NCBI GenBank assembly: GCA_027704905.1
Contig: CM051005.1
Span: forward strand, 12,726,388 to 12,790,387
DNA length: 64,000 nt
DNA from: Muraenolepis orangiensis
Lineage: Eukaryota > Chordata > Actinopteri > Gadiformes > Muraenolepididae
Direction: 5' to 3'
The position numbers and the translations under genes are program-made. Shown one piece after another: positions 23,112-64,000 of the stretch. Each line of letters begins with the position of its first letter. Within the stretch, counting starts at the first letter, position 1. The notes beneath the pieces are model-generated. The model had not been told where the DNA came from, searched no databases, and saw only the letters and a list, made by a program, of their open reading frames with translations.

Positions 23112-24576
23112 ATGGGAAACAAACAGCCGAGTCGCACTTGGAGTGTGAGCCCCAGTGGATGGATGTACGGTGTGTATCCAGATACCATGGAGGGGAACCG
23201 GCAGCTGGTTCTCTCTCTGCTGTGTGCCTTCAGCCAGTGGTACAACAGCTCGGGCCGTGCCGAGCAGCCCATAGCTTTGTCCCACCAGGTCAACGTCTCC
23301 AAAACCTTGCAGAGGCAGATGGAGGACTTCGCCAGGGAGTGGCAGGTCCTAATGCCCCCACGCCACACCGGGATACTGTATGTGTACCCCATACTGGGCT
23401 TCCTGGCTGTGTCCTTGGTGGTTCCGGTTATCGTGGGCAACATACTGAACAGGTGAGTGATACACATTCTTAATACAAAAATGCACCACATGTATAATTG
23501 CCACTTCCCTGAGAGTGCTCAAAGGTGAACATTGCCGATTTTCCACCAGCTTTGTTTAATTTACATGTTGGTAGTATATGCAAATTAATAATGTTTACCT
23601 TTCCTCCATGTTGCCTGCACCCTACTCTGTCAAATGACAGCGTTGGGGTACGATTTTGCAATATGCACTGCGCTGCGCCCCAGAAACACAGAGATCAGCA
23701 ACAACTTTCAGGTGTTTTTTACACTGTATCCCAATGCGGATAGGTAAAGATAAGGTTGAAAATCAGCAAAGTTATTCTTTAAGTCTGCACTATGTAACTA
23801 TTCTACTGAAGCTATTCTGTTCATCATTTAAAAAATACTGAATACTAAAAAGAACGTTTCTCAAGAAACATACCCATTCATAAGTGTATCTATCCAGGGG
23901 ATTTCCTCAACACTTCCATTGATTCTGGTCCACTTTCCTCATTATGGGAAAATGTAAGGACAGTTCCTCTTTATATAGCTATAACTGTAGCTACAACTCG
24001 AGCCACTAGAGGCTGCTAATGGGAACACTTTCAGGTTTAAACATATTAGTATTTTTTATGATGGTGAGGAGATATGCACCACCGTTTCAGTGTGATGAAT
24101 CTGATGAATGCTCGTAGGCCGCATATGTGCCAGGAGACGCGGTACATCCTTCTGGCCAACGTGTTGCTCAGTGACCTGCTGTTCATCACCGTGTACATGC
24201 TGAGCACCTGCCTGAATGCGGCCGGGGTGTTGATGTCAGAGTGGACCTGCGCTGCCCAACTCTTCCTGCTGGCGGCGCTGTACAGCTCTGGAATACTCAG
24301 CACCATGGCCATGGTTCTGGACACGCTGCTGGCGGTGCTGGTGCCACTGCGCTACTTTGCCCTGTGGCCGGTCTCCAGGTAATAACAATGGAAAACTAAA
24401 ACCCTTTTGTTTTGAAAATGGGTCATGTCGATGCGTCAGCGTGGTGTTAAAATTAATACGACAGGTAAACAATAGAAACCACAGCTTTGTCCTCCCCAAC
24501 GTGCCTATTTTTAGTTTGACCCACATGCGCAAACACACGCGCAAGCACACACACACACACACACACGCACAAGCAC

Positions 24577-24669
<93 letters not shown>

Positions 24670-25380
24670 CTAAATGTTCTGTGATTGTCTTAGGACCAGA
24701 AGGGCCATCGTCGGTGTCTGGGCTGTATCTGTGCTCCTACCTGCTGGGTTCGTGGGAGTGTTTGCCTGGTACCTCTCAACCGGACGCTGCATCCTCCACT
24801 TCTGCTCTGTTCCCGTTCTTCTGGTGCTCACTGTCAGCTACTCCACACCCATGCAGGTGACGTGCCTTCTAGTCCCTCCCACCATGCATGTGGTGTGCCG
24901 ATTCCCGCTCGTTTCCGAGTTGGTTTTGTTTTGTGTTTTTCTCTTTTTTGCGTTGAATTCGTACGACGTCCATACCTCCCCCAGATGACCATGCTGCTGT
25001 CGGTGGCGGCCATCCTGCTGATCCTACTGCTGGTGTTCTCCGGCTACGTGGCCGTCTGCTGCCGCACCTGCAAGGCGGGCGTGTGGAAGGGCGAGAGCTC
25101 GTCCCGGGCCAAGGGCACCTTCCTCATCCACTACCTGCACCTGTTCCTGTCCTTCTGCCCCATGCTGCTGCTGGCCACCAAGCTGCTGCTGTACAGCTCC
25201 TATGGAGTGCAGGACCTGCGTGTCGACCTTTGGGTGTCTCTGGTCATGTGCAACGTGTTGCTGGTGCTCCCCAAGGCCCTGGCGCCCTACCTGTACGGCT
25301 TCCGATACAGGGACCTGAGGAAGGCCCTGCTCCACTTCTACGGCATCAGCCGTGACTCACAGATCACACCCGTCACCTGA
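23112..25380 (+). CDS. gpr148: GPR148-like orphan class A GPCR, four exons
   Basis: Exons: 23112-23452, 24118-24378, 24694-24856, 24985-25380; intron phases 2, 2, 0; 386 residues from the first ATG. That start is uncertain: in-frame ATGs follow within 30 codons and an upstream exon is possible. Exon 1 codes a long extracellular N-terminus with NSS and NVS glycosylation sites plus helix 1; exon 2 helices 2-3; exon 3 helix 4 to loop 2; exon 4 helices 5-7. It shares CQETRYILLAN, SSSRAKGTFLIH and LPKALAPYLYGFRYRDL with its neighbour. The DRY position reads DTL and NPxxY reads APYLYG. A (CA)n array lies 29 bp before exon 3. AATAAA at 25423-25428 probably ends the transcript. Confidence 0.82.
24540..24664. 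repeat. (CA)n microsatellite with interruptions
   Basis: CA array with GC and AG interruptions in its first third, in the intron before exon 3 of the second GPR148 gene. Confidence 0.95.
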
Positions 25381-26551
25381 GCCTGTGTGGTGCCCAAGAA
25401 TTCAACAATGAACCTTTTTAAAAATAAAAATACATTGTGTGTTATTTGTGGTTCATTAAATGTCAAGAAAAGGCCTTTCTTCCTTCTTTATTTTAAAACG
25501 TGTGTTTAGAACTAAAACTGTTGTTGTTTGTTGTGTCTCCCCCTGTGAACATTGGTTTCATACAGCATTCGGGATGCCCCAGAATGTGCTAGCAGCTGCT
25601 CCCCGACGAGGCTTGACACTAAAACACGTGGTGGGTGTTGATGTCACCCAGGCACAAAAGAATAGCATACCATTTTCTACTTAATGGCCCCACTGTGACG
25701 CTGGCAAGAATAGCATAGCTCTCAAGGAAAGGGCAGTTTCAAGGAAGTGGCAAAGATGTAGCTGTGACTCACCAGTGTAAACACAAAGTTGTTGGCCATA
25801 TTTTTTTCACAAATACATGCCATGCAAATACTGGAAGAGGGGAAAAGATTAAAAAATGTCAAAGATTAAATGTTGAGTCTAAAACATTTAATAAAATCAT
25901 CTTGCAAATTTTTTTCTCCTTTCTCCTGGCAGGTGAAGCTTTTTTTAAATGTTTTAACATTTACAGCCTAATATTATTTGTGTCTGTTGAGACCTATACA
26001 TGTCGACTCATGTCGATATAATTAGGTAGAAATGTGTTTTTACCATATAAACGAGCTTCATTTGTTACACCAGTAGGAGGAGACATAGCAAGAAGTGTTC
26101 CAGAGAATAACCTACTTTTTTTATATGACTTCTATTGCGGGGTCACACTGACTTATGTGAACTGTAGGCCTATAAATAACCTGCACCTATACTTTAACAG
26201 GATATTCAGCGGAGTGCGCTGTTAACGTTTCTATATTGTATTTACTGGGTCGGCCAAATGGAGTCAATTCTGTTTTGCATGGGTGAGTCAATGATGACTA
26301 ATAGAGTGCGCATTAAGCCTAAGCAATCAATGCATAAACGTCACCTTGCGTTACACAGTCGAGCAGGCATACGTCATCTGTTTACCAAAACATTCGTTTT
26401 AACAGTATGAATTTAAAGACACGATTTAATTGTAAACTAACTAGTACTTAATACTATATTAATGTCAAGTTATTGTAAACGACATAATTCCGACCAAGTT
26501 AAAGAACTTCAAGCGGTAGACGGTCACACGTTTTCACACTTTTTGTCCACG

Positions 26552-26720
26552 GAGTTTGTTTGCAAACAAAACAGCCACGTGGAGAGATGGTGGAGTCTGG
26601 GAAGTGTCGTTTCTTGACGCTCCCACTGAACTGACAGTCCGAAAGAAATGAACTACATTACCCAGTGAGCAACGCGCGACTTCAGCTGATCGAGCTCAAG
26701 GGGGAGTTTTTATATAGGCC
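26552..26720 (+). promoter_or_regulatory. Candidate klhl24 core promoter with forkhead palindrome, E-box and ZNF143-like motif
   Basis: In order: a perfect 16-bp palindrome TTTGTTTGCAAACAAA (26555-26570) made of two opposed forkhead half-sites; CCACGTGG E-box (26575-26582); ACTACATTACCCAG (26652-26665), close to the ZNF143/SBS promoter motif; and TTTTTATATAGG (26707-26718), TATA-like. The cluster lies 1.8 kb upstream of the start codon, as expected if a non-coding first exon exists. The transcription start was not proven. Confidence 0.4.
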
Positions 26721-28331
26721 GTGACAAGCAGGCTATATCTTGGCTGTTGTGTTTACAGTAACTTAGAGTGCTTTGTCTTTGCCATCACACCAAAGTCATC
26801 ATGTCGGGGCACTGTAACAGCCCGCTGGTTTTCCACGAAGACCTTTGAGCGCGTTCAATAAACGGATATTGTCGATATATAAACAAGGATTCGAATTTTG
26901 TTTTGGTTTTTCCTCACTTTTTTCATTTTTTTTTTTTTTCAAAAACTTATTATTTTTTTTAATTCCTTCAGCTGAAGGAAAAAGTTGATCCGAAACCTGT
27001 TGATTAAGGTATGAGTTTCAAACGAGCAGTTATATGAACTTTTTGAGGCACCTTGTATGTAAGAGTACCCCTCTAGACTGAAATCGTACTGCTGCGTGTG
27101 TGTGTCGTGTGTGTGTGTGTGTGCGTTTGTTGTCACGGCTAACGGGTCCGGACGAGGCAAGTTTCCTTTGTCTGACAAACTGTGCAATAGCGCCTGAATT
27201 TGGCCTACCTGTCTCTGTACCTTGGATGTTTTCACTCATATTCTTGATTTAATTCCCAACTTGTTTTACTATATTTGTTTATTTATGTATTTCTTAATTA
27301 ATTAATGTATTTATTTATTTATTATGTACACATCTATTTAATTATTGATGTGTGTGAGTGTGTGTTTATTAAGTTATATATGTTTACGCATTGTGTTTAT
27401 TTCTGTCTTTGGATAACAACATCTGCGCTATGATAGTGAAGTAGGTAAACAACACACATCGTTAGTGCGTCAGAACCCTCTGACCCAACCTGTCCTCTGT
27501 ATTGTTACCATGAACTACCTGAACAGATGGACGAAAGCAACAAAAGCCTGGTTACAAATGTTCAAACTGACATGTCATCTGATATTGTAGGCCCACCATT
27601 ATAATGTCTTGTTCTTTATAACGTTGATGGGGGTATATATATGTATGTGTTATAGGAAATATTTCATATATTTCATTTCAAATTTCAAAATGAGCTACAT
27701 ATATTTAATTGTTGGTCGTTGTATGTCCTTGTTTGATAAATTATACGAATAATACATAGTTCATCTCAAACACTGGCAAACAAGTATTAGGATAAAGGTC
27801 GTTGTTCAGACAATGGTGAAGTAGCGCTCCTATAGCTCTCCTCCCCCAAACCAATTCAAAACACATTTGATTGACAGGGAGGTAGGTCGTTCAGCCGTTG
27901 CTCAACTCCTCTGTCCCGCCATTCCCTCTTTGTCTCCTAACGTTCACGGTGCTGCAGGGCACAGCAGGTTCACAGTTGAAGCTAAAGGAAGTGCTGTGTA
28001 TGGATTTATGGTGGCGCTCAAACTTCCCCTTTCCTGGGAGAAAAGAAAAAAAAGAAAAAAATTGTTGACTTCGAGAAGTGATGCAAGGCCCTTATAAACT
28101 ACCCCCAGGCATCAAGTATTGCTATTGTAACTTGTTTTCTTTCTTGCGACATGCACACTCCTTTTGTATGGTGATGAGGATGGCATCACTCTTCACTTGC
28201 CAACTTGCTAGACACATTTCCACTACGGTCCAATAAACGGCATTGTGCCTTCTAACCAGAGAGTTATTAATAATACCAGACTAATGGGTTAAGGTGTTGT
28301 AAACACAAAACCCATGTGGTTCTGTGTTTCA

Positions 28332-28332
<1 letters not shown>

Positions 28333-28424
<92 letters not shown>
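28333..28424. repeat. (CA)n microsatellite, ~92 bp
   Basis: Pure CA array upstream of the klhl24 start-codon exon. Confidence 0.97.
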
Positions 28425-28428
<4 letters not shown>

Positions 28429-28536
28429 GAATGTTGTCATGGATTATATGATGTTCTAAGTGTTATATGTTGTGTTTTGATCATCTCCAGGGCCCCTTTT
28501 ACATCCCGTAGAAGGTCTTTGTTGAAGGTGGCAGAC

Positions 28537-41565
<13,029 letters not shown>

Positions 41566-41586
41566 CCCTGTAAACAAATGAACACG

Positions 41587-41617
<31 letters not shown>

Positions 41618-44600
41618 TACATACATACATACATACATACATACATACACACACACACATGTGTACACGCACACACATACACACACACACTCTTTCCAAA
41701 GAGCACTCTTTGACTCTTTGAGAAATTAAAGATACTTAAAGAACTGTGGCCTAAAACACTTTGACATCAACATTAAGATATGTCCATTGCCGATGTACAA
41801 GGCGTCCCAGGTCCTATTTTACCGCTTTGTGTCGTATTTCACTTTATTCTGGGTAACGTAGGAAAAAAATCTGACCGGAGCACCTACGGAGCACTGACAC
41901 AGCAGCCAGTGACAAATTGCAAACATGTCGGAAAATTAAGCGATGTTAGACATTTCTTAACAATGTCAAAGTGTTGTTCCTTTAAGCTCAAAGAAACACA
42001 GGCACTGGTACTCATGACACGGGCACACAAAAGATAAGATATCTACAGATAAATACAGACACACACATATACGTACATACACACATGTAATCAAGCACAT
42101 AAGTACACAGGTGTGTTTAGTGTGTCTCCGACCACAAAGACGTTTCTCTGATTTCTCTGGTCTTTTTCTAGCAACACGCTGGGCGATGCTGTTAGAAGTT
42201 ATCGCCACTTTATTCCTTAGTCCTTAATATAAAACCCTTCTTAGCAGTTCTGTAGAAACACAGAGGTGTTGGTGTTAGACTAATGTCAGATCCACAAGTC
42301 TGTCAATGCTAACGCCGAACTTCCTGGGGGATTGGAGGGTTGAGGGGGGGACTACACAGTGCCTTGGCTGGAAGCCAGAAAGTGCGAGGGGCTCAGTTAT
42401 GCAGTGTTTCCTGTTTTGAATGTACGCATGTGTTTTAAACCTTTGCAGTCACTGTGTCTAAGGACGTTTTAGCTTGTCTTCTCAACAGGAACATTTTAGT
42501 TGATTTGTGTTCTCTGTTGGCCAAAGAGGGATCCCGACAATGGGAAGACAATGTAATTGTTATAAGTTATCGGTTCTTCTTCTGGATCTGAGAATGCTTT
42601 GTTGTGGTTCCGCCAGTCACATTGTTCCCAAGGATTCAGTTTGAGGCTACAGATCTCTAGCAACATGATTGTTCTAAATAAATGGGAAGCAAAATACATT
42701 TATTTAACCCACCTTTCACCCAGATTTGAGCTTGCCGTCTTTGTGAGACTAATGTTAGACACAATGTTACACTGACTAAATGTGTCGTGCGCATATGCAA
42801 TAAGATAAATAATCTTCCATTAATAGTGGCTTAAGTTTCATTTTATATGAAAATAATAATAATTAAGGGTGGTAGATTTTAATTTCAAGTCTGCTTAACA
42901 TTGACTTGCACAGTAAGATAAGATAAGATCATCTTTTATTCATTTGTAAATTCAATAAATGTATCTAGACAATCAGGAAATGGCAATATTGCAAGGTTTG
43001 GAACAGCTGTTACTTTAGTTGTTTATGTGATACTTCAGCGTCACCTGTAAGAAAACATCACAAAATGGCATCCATAGCAATACCCCAATACTTAATATGA
43101 CCTCTTGGTAACGATGGGCAAACAGTCTGCAAACTGTGAATATTGCCGTCAATATCAGAGCTCACCAAACAACCCAGACCAGAGCAACACAGATAAGGAG
43201 GTTCCTGTTGGGATTTCCTTCGTGTCTCATTTCCTGCTGACCTGGTCAGGTCAATGCAGGCCAGGGCTCCAATACACACACAGTGTCCACTTCCTCTTTC
43301 TCTTTCACCGGTGTGGACTCCCTCGCTTATCACCTTTATTCCACTTCCCATGTCTGTTTGGGTTTGTTCTGCGTGGTCACCAGGGATACTTCCCCTGAAC
43401 CGCTGTGCCGTTAATATTATCTATAAGCGATGTGGTCGTTGTTTAGCACTACCCGTACACACACCATACTGATAATTTCTATTGTTATTAATGTTATTCT
43501 TAAATTATACTTTTTTTTTTATAACGGATGTTTGGATGTGTACCATGTTTGTATAGGTTTTTGAAAGCCTGTCGATTGCATGTCGGTGTGTAACGGCAAG
43601 CTGTTCTTCATGGGTGTGTGGGTGTTTTTTGTTGTTGTTGGGAAGCCTTTGCAGATCAAACTCAAAGACTATTTTTGATTCAAGTGATGTGTGTGTGTGT
43701 GTGTGTGTGTTGTGCGTGAGACTTGGGCGTTTTGCCTGAAGCAGCCATGGAGATGTATCAAAAATTGTAGCATTTTTATATTGCATGTTTTTAAATAATT
43801 TGTATACGTCTGCGTGCCTTGTCCGAACCTGATCAGAAATCAGCACTGTGCCGCACTGCTCTCACCTTACACAACTAAATGTAACTCGGGGTAACCGTGG
43901 ATACCTCCATGTGTTTACAGCAGGGCAGATGTTTGTGCCTGCACCTCACACAGGAGTGATTGAGATTTGACTAGTTCTGGTCATGATGTCAGAAATGTCA
44001 CATTTTTTAATATACCATGGTTGGTTGGTTGATATAGATAGGGTAGAGACCTTTTTGCTGTGAATATGGTAACGTTGTGTGGTAATGTTGTTTTGTATTA
44101 CTCTTTTATTTAATATGTCTTCCTTATTTACATTATTGTGTATTTCTGTCGTGCACTTTGACAGGTCCCTGTTGAATATGGAATGACATGACTATGTAAA
44201 TAGATTACCTTTTTTTTAGTTTTTGTTTTTACTGTATCAGTAAATGTTCTCTGCTGTCATGTGACGTATGTATGTTGAGAGGGGGTTGAGGGGCTTTGTC
44301 AGTGACCCCTGCTGGTTCCGGTATGCTACGACATCAACAAGAGAGGACTTTAACCACTGGTTAAAGGTGGAGTTGGCTTTATTGTAAATAGGACTTTATG
44401 TTCAATTCAAACAACATACATTGAAATAGTCTTATGTTTGGTAAAGTGAACATAGGCAGGATAATGTTATCATGGCTAAGGTGTTCGACTCTCTGGCCGA
44501 AAGGTACTATAATCTACCTGGCATCAGCTTAGAGCAAGATGCCTATCTTTCATTACGTTCATCTGAATCCACTGTAAAAGATGCTTTGAATAAACGCATC

Positions 44601-45224
44601 TGCTGAATGGCAAGTAAACCGACAATACTGGAGCCAGCAGCATTTCTGACAAGCAAAAATTTAAAGACTGAGTGGGTAAGAGAGTGAGAGTGAGTTTCAT
44701 TGCGTGTGCGTCTGTGATTTCACTGAGTATTTACTCTAAAATGGACCCAACCAAAGTCCTTTTGTAATGCATTGTTGTGTTTTCTATAATAGTGTAGAAG
44801 AGGTTAATGGTATCCTCTGTTTTCACCTCTCCTTTATGACTTATAAAAACTAAGTCGTTTTTGTGGTGGGTTGTAGGATTGTTTGTGTGTGTGTGCGTGT
44901 GTGTTGCTGACATGTGGGTGTATTTTTTTAACTTTCATGTGCACGAATTCCGCCCTAAATTTGATAACAATTTAAATGAAATAACTCGGACAGAAGATGA
45001 TTTCAAAATGTTTGGTATGGTTAATGTATGAAGGGTGGAGGCTTCCACCGGCTTTATACAGAAGTCTGACCTCTGTGCCTTAATGACGGAATAAACCAAA
45101 GTAAGAATGGAACTTGTGATGTTGACATTTACACGTTGCCTTTTGATACTGCGATTTTTCACTCTATATTTAGCTGAGACACGTTGTCTTTGGCAGTATG
45201 TTCTGGACTTGTCAATGAAACACC
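41566..45224 (+). other. Probable klhl24 3' UTR
   Basis: 3.6 kb without recognised exons. It starts with a CA/CATA array (41592-41690), contains a 29-bp copy of klhl24 exon 7 (43578-43606) and SINE-like debris at about 44475-44610, and ends at a good AATAAA. Human KLHL24 mRNA also has a long 3' UTR. Confidence 0.5.
43578..43606 (+). repeat. 29-bp exact copy of klhl24 exon 7 coding sequence
   Basis: Identical to 41375-41403, the part of exon 7 coding for MSVCNGKLF, with no identity on either side. It lies 2.0 kb past the stop codon in the same orientation. Confidence 0.9.
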
Positions 45225-45230
45225 AATAAA
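45225..45230 (+). terminator. Likely klhl24 poly(A) signal
   Basis: AATAAA in CACCAATAAAGTTATTC followed within 30 bp by a TTGTCTGTGATG GT-rich element. Confidence 0.55.
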
Positions 45231-45482
45231 GTTATTCTTTCTACCGATGCAGTGTTGTCTGTGATGATGCCAATAATGAAAACCATTGAAATAGAATGTG
45301 TACCATCGCATTCCTCCTGAGACCTACTTTACACAAAGCTTAGCTATTTATTTATCATCCAATTGTTGATCAAATCTTAGATGTCTGGAATTCGAACAAA
45401 TGTGAACTGTAAAGTAAAATGTAATATACACCATTGTTTGATAGAAAATTAATGAATTGGTTCCAACTATTACATCACTGTT

Positions 45483-45620
45483 ACAAGATACAAGATGTTT
45501 TATTGGCCATATGCAACAAGTACAATGGAATGCTTACTCCCCATTCCCTCCCCCAGTATGCATTTTTTTTAAACAATACTATCAAAAAAGACTATATACA
45601 ATAACAATGAACATAAAAAG
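45483..45620 (+). mobile_element. Dispersed repeat fragment
   Basis: TACAAGATGTTTTATTGGCC...TACAATGGAATGCTTACTCC. Related copies lie at 47733-47830 (plus) and about 51830-51885 (minus), both in yeats2 introns. Probably a retroelement 3' region; family not identified. Confidence 0.5.
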
Positions 45621-46183
45621 AACAATATACTGACAGGTGATATTTACATGTTTTGAATTGTGCAAAAATATTTTAAAGCATTTGCCAGTGCCAGTAGTGT
45701 AGCAGTATCATGAATACAATACATCGTTACAGAGATGGTACCAGTGGCCAAAAAGATGAAAATAAACTACAAGATGACAAATTGTTCCATCTAGTTGGTT
45801 TCAGGATGTGTTATCCCACCCAGAAATACACTTGTGGTCAAAACAACACATTCATGATAAACTGGTAAAAAAATAATAATGCTTATCAGCTCAACCACAG
45901 CATTTTAACAAACAATAGTATGCCATTGTCCAATATGGATCAGTGCAAAGTCATAAACCTATATATTTTTTATTAAATATTATTTTTCAAATGGGTCATA
46001 GAACCACACAGCCGTTGAATACACTATTTTTTTATTACTAAGATAATGCGTCTGGTTTGTCATCTGGTAGGGATATACTTCGTCATTCACCCAGAAGGAA
46101 ATCATAGACAGTACAGATGTTGTTCTCTCAGATATGATGTTATTAATAGTTGATTGTCTTATCAACCATGCTGTGAACTCCAG

Positions 46184-46684
46184 CTAGTCTGCTTGGGAGA
46201 ACAGCGGTGCTTGGTGGCCTCTTTCGAGAACGGCATGGCCAATTACTACGGATTTGATTACACACTCACTTCGAAATGTCATTAAGTTATAATACACATA
46301 TCCAGGATACATATAACCGACTCTAGTGCCGGAGTTTGAACACAGTGCGTTATACAAAGCAACTCCTTCAGACGGGTTGTAGCCGTACGTTGAAGTATTT
46401 AGTAGCATTTGATCTGTAATCACATGTGTGCTCCCCCTGCTAGCAGAAGCTAGCCCCTCTAGCTCCGTGCTGTTAGCTGCTATCTGGTTGGTGATCTCCC
46501 GGCTGGCACCCGGTGGCTGCGATAGCGAGAGGTAACACTCCCACGCGGATTTATAGAAAACGTAGCAAATGGAAAATATGAAATCTAATATGTCTGGTTG
46601 GTCTAACGTTATGTTACGGGTGCAATTGTTCGAACGGTTTAAAGTCTGTGTGCTGTAATAGTCGTGCAGTGTGCTACAAAACAA
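46184..46684 (-). CDS. Unrecognised open frame, head-to-head with yeats2
   Basis: A 166-codon frame on the minus strand starting about 250 bp from the yeats2 start codon. I do not recognise the product. It has one hydrophobic stretch (LDFIFSICYVFYKSAW, residues about 33-48), several possible N-glycosylation sites and a Tyr-rich region (GYMYPGYVYYNLM). A TAG ends it, but the same frame then runs open for another 67 codons to about 45980, and an AATAAA lies near 45968 on that strand. A strong donor GAA|GTGAGT at about 46273 and a CAG about 81 bp on could make a short intron, though the phases do not rejoin the second frame. It may be a real small gene, a decayed one, or chance. Confidence 0.3.
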   Translation of the reverse strand: MFCSTLHDYYSTQTLNRSNNCTRNITLDQPDILDFIFSICYVFYKSAWECYLSLSQPPGASREITNQIAANSTELEGLASASRGSTHVITDQMLLNTSTYGYNPSEGVALYNALCSNSGTRVGYMYPGYVYYNLMTFRSECVIKSVVIGHAVLERGHQAPLFSQAD

Positions 46685-46935
46685 TGCTAGGTGGCTATAG
46701 CTCCACCCGGGGCCAGTGGAGTTTTAGGGCCGCTATCGCTGCACTGCAGGCGGCTAGTGACCCAGTAGTGGCTCCGAGCGAGGAGTTAGCCTAAAATCCG
46801 AAATCAGTTGTAGCCGGCTAACTACTACTTTTTTTTTCTTCTTCCGCAGACAGTATTTGTATACCATTGCAACTGTAAATGTTGACCATGCCGTTGGCTT
46901 TTGTTTTTGTTTTGTGAATGTTTGGGCAGGCAGTC
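46685..46935. promoter_or_regulatory. yeats2 promoter / 5' UTR, possibly bidirectional
   Basis: Comparatively GC-rich stretch between the unknown minus-strand frame and yeats2, with a pyrimidine tract and TTCCGCAG at about 46843-46850 that looks like a splice acceptor for a 5' UTR exon. No TATA box seen. Confidence 0.35.
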
Positions 46936-63658
<16,723 letters not shown>

Positions 63659-64000
63659 GCTAGTGTGGCTGCCTCTCTCTATCTGCCTCTGCCTCTCTCT
63701 CGCTCTCTCGCGCTCTCGCTCTCGCTCTCGCTCTCGCTCTCGCTCTCTCTCTCTCTCTGTGTGTGTGTCTTTGTCTCTCTCTTCTCGAGTTTCCTCGAGC
63801 CTCTGTTTTCAAAAATGATATAACAGACAAGATTGAGTGTATTCATGGTGATATGCCTGTCAGATATTATTAAATTACACACACACACATAATAGCGTTC
63901 CAATAATTCCTGTTTTAGTTTGGTATGGCACAATTCAGTGAGAGTTTGATCTGCCATCTATCTTACGCTATCTGGTTATAACTGCACACAATCATTCTTT

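Larger units (their letters stand above)
25429..28490. other. Intergenic gpr148-klhl24, including klhl24 upstream region
   Basis: No coding exon recognised. Contains the candidate klhl24 control region at 26552-26720, a perfect 18-bp palindrome at 26963-26980, and a (CA)n array at 28333-28424 that ends 66 bp before the exon carrying the klhl24 start codon (acceptor about 28490). Confidence 0.5.

Noticed and set aside
63659..63823. Extension of the last yeats2 exon to the TAA at 63823
   Set aside because: The added residues are encoded by (CT)n and (CG-CT)n repeats unlike YEATS2; the exon more likely ends near 63658, although the donor is non-canonical.

Overview
This is animal nuclear DNA, and the gene content points to a teleost fish. 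Genes are split by GT-AG introns, the protein-coding exons match vertebrate families closely, tRNA-derived fish-type SINEs are common, and dinucleotide arrays are extremely long and dense. Such STR density recalls codfishes, but that is only a guess. I see no bacterial, phage, CRISPR or operon structure. All gene models below were built by eye from splice sites, reading phase and family knowledge.

Layout, left to right. (1) 1-3492 (+): the last six exons of a voltage-gated K+ channel beta subunit (KCNAB, probably kcnab1). Its last intron carries a hAT-type DNA transposon, which itself holds a nested solo LTR. (2) 5681-17033 (+): a complete PAS-domain kinase gene, pask, in 21 coding exons, with one exon whose reading frame does not join cleanly. 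(3) 17857-19466 (+): mterf4, a mitochondrial ribosome-assembly factor, in four exons. (4) 21395-22351 (+) and 23112-25380 (+): two tandem GPR148-like orphan receptors, one intronless and one with three introns. (5) 28537-41565 (+): klhl24, a CUL3 adaptor of exactly 600 codons in seven coding exons, followed by a probable 3.6-kb 3' UTR. (6) 46184-46684 (-): an unrecognised open frame, head-to-head with yeats2. (7) 46936 to beyond the right edge (+): the N-terminal ~906 codons of yeats2, a histone acyl-lysine reader of the ATAC complex.

The order joins two pairs that are neighbours in human: PASK-MTERF4 (2q37) and KLHL24-YEATS2 (3q27). The genes are unrelated in function. What unites the window is its repeat biology: at least six tRNA-like SINE copies, several very long (CA/GT)n arrays, a 0.5-kb pyrimidine-only tract, minisatellites and long palindromes. 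In yeats2 many arrays touch the splice sites themselves.

I found no undescribed multi-gene system. The most useful leads are the STR-bounded exons of yeats2, the structurally different GPR148 pair, the pask frame conflict, the mterf4 acidic tail cut by a GAT array, the unknown minus-strand frame at 46.2-46.7 kb, and a 29-bp copy of klhl24 coding sequence in its own 3' region.
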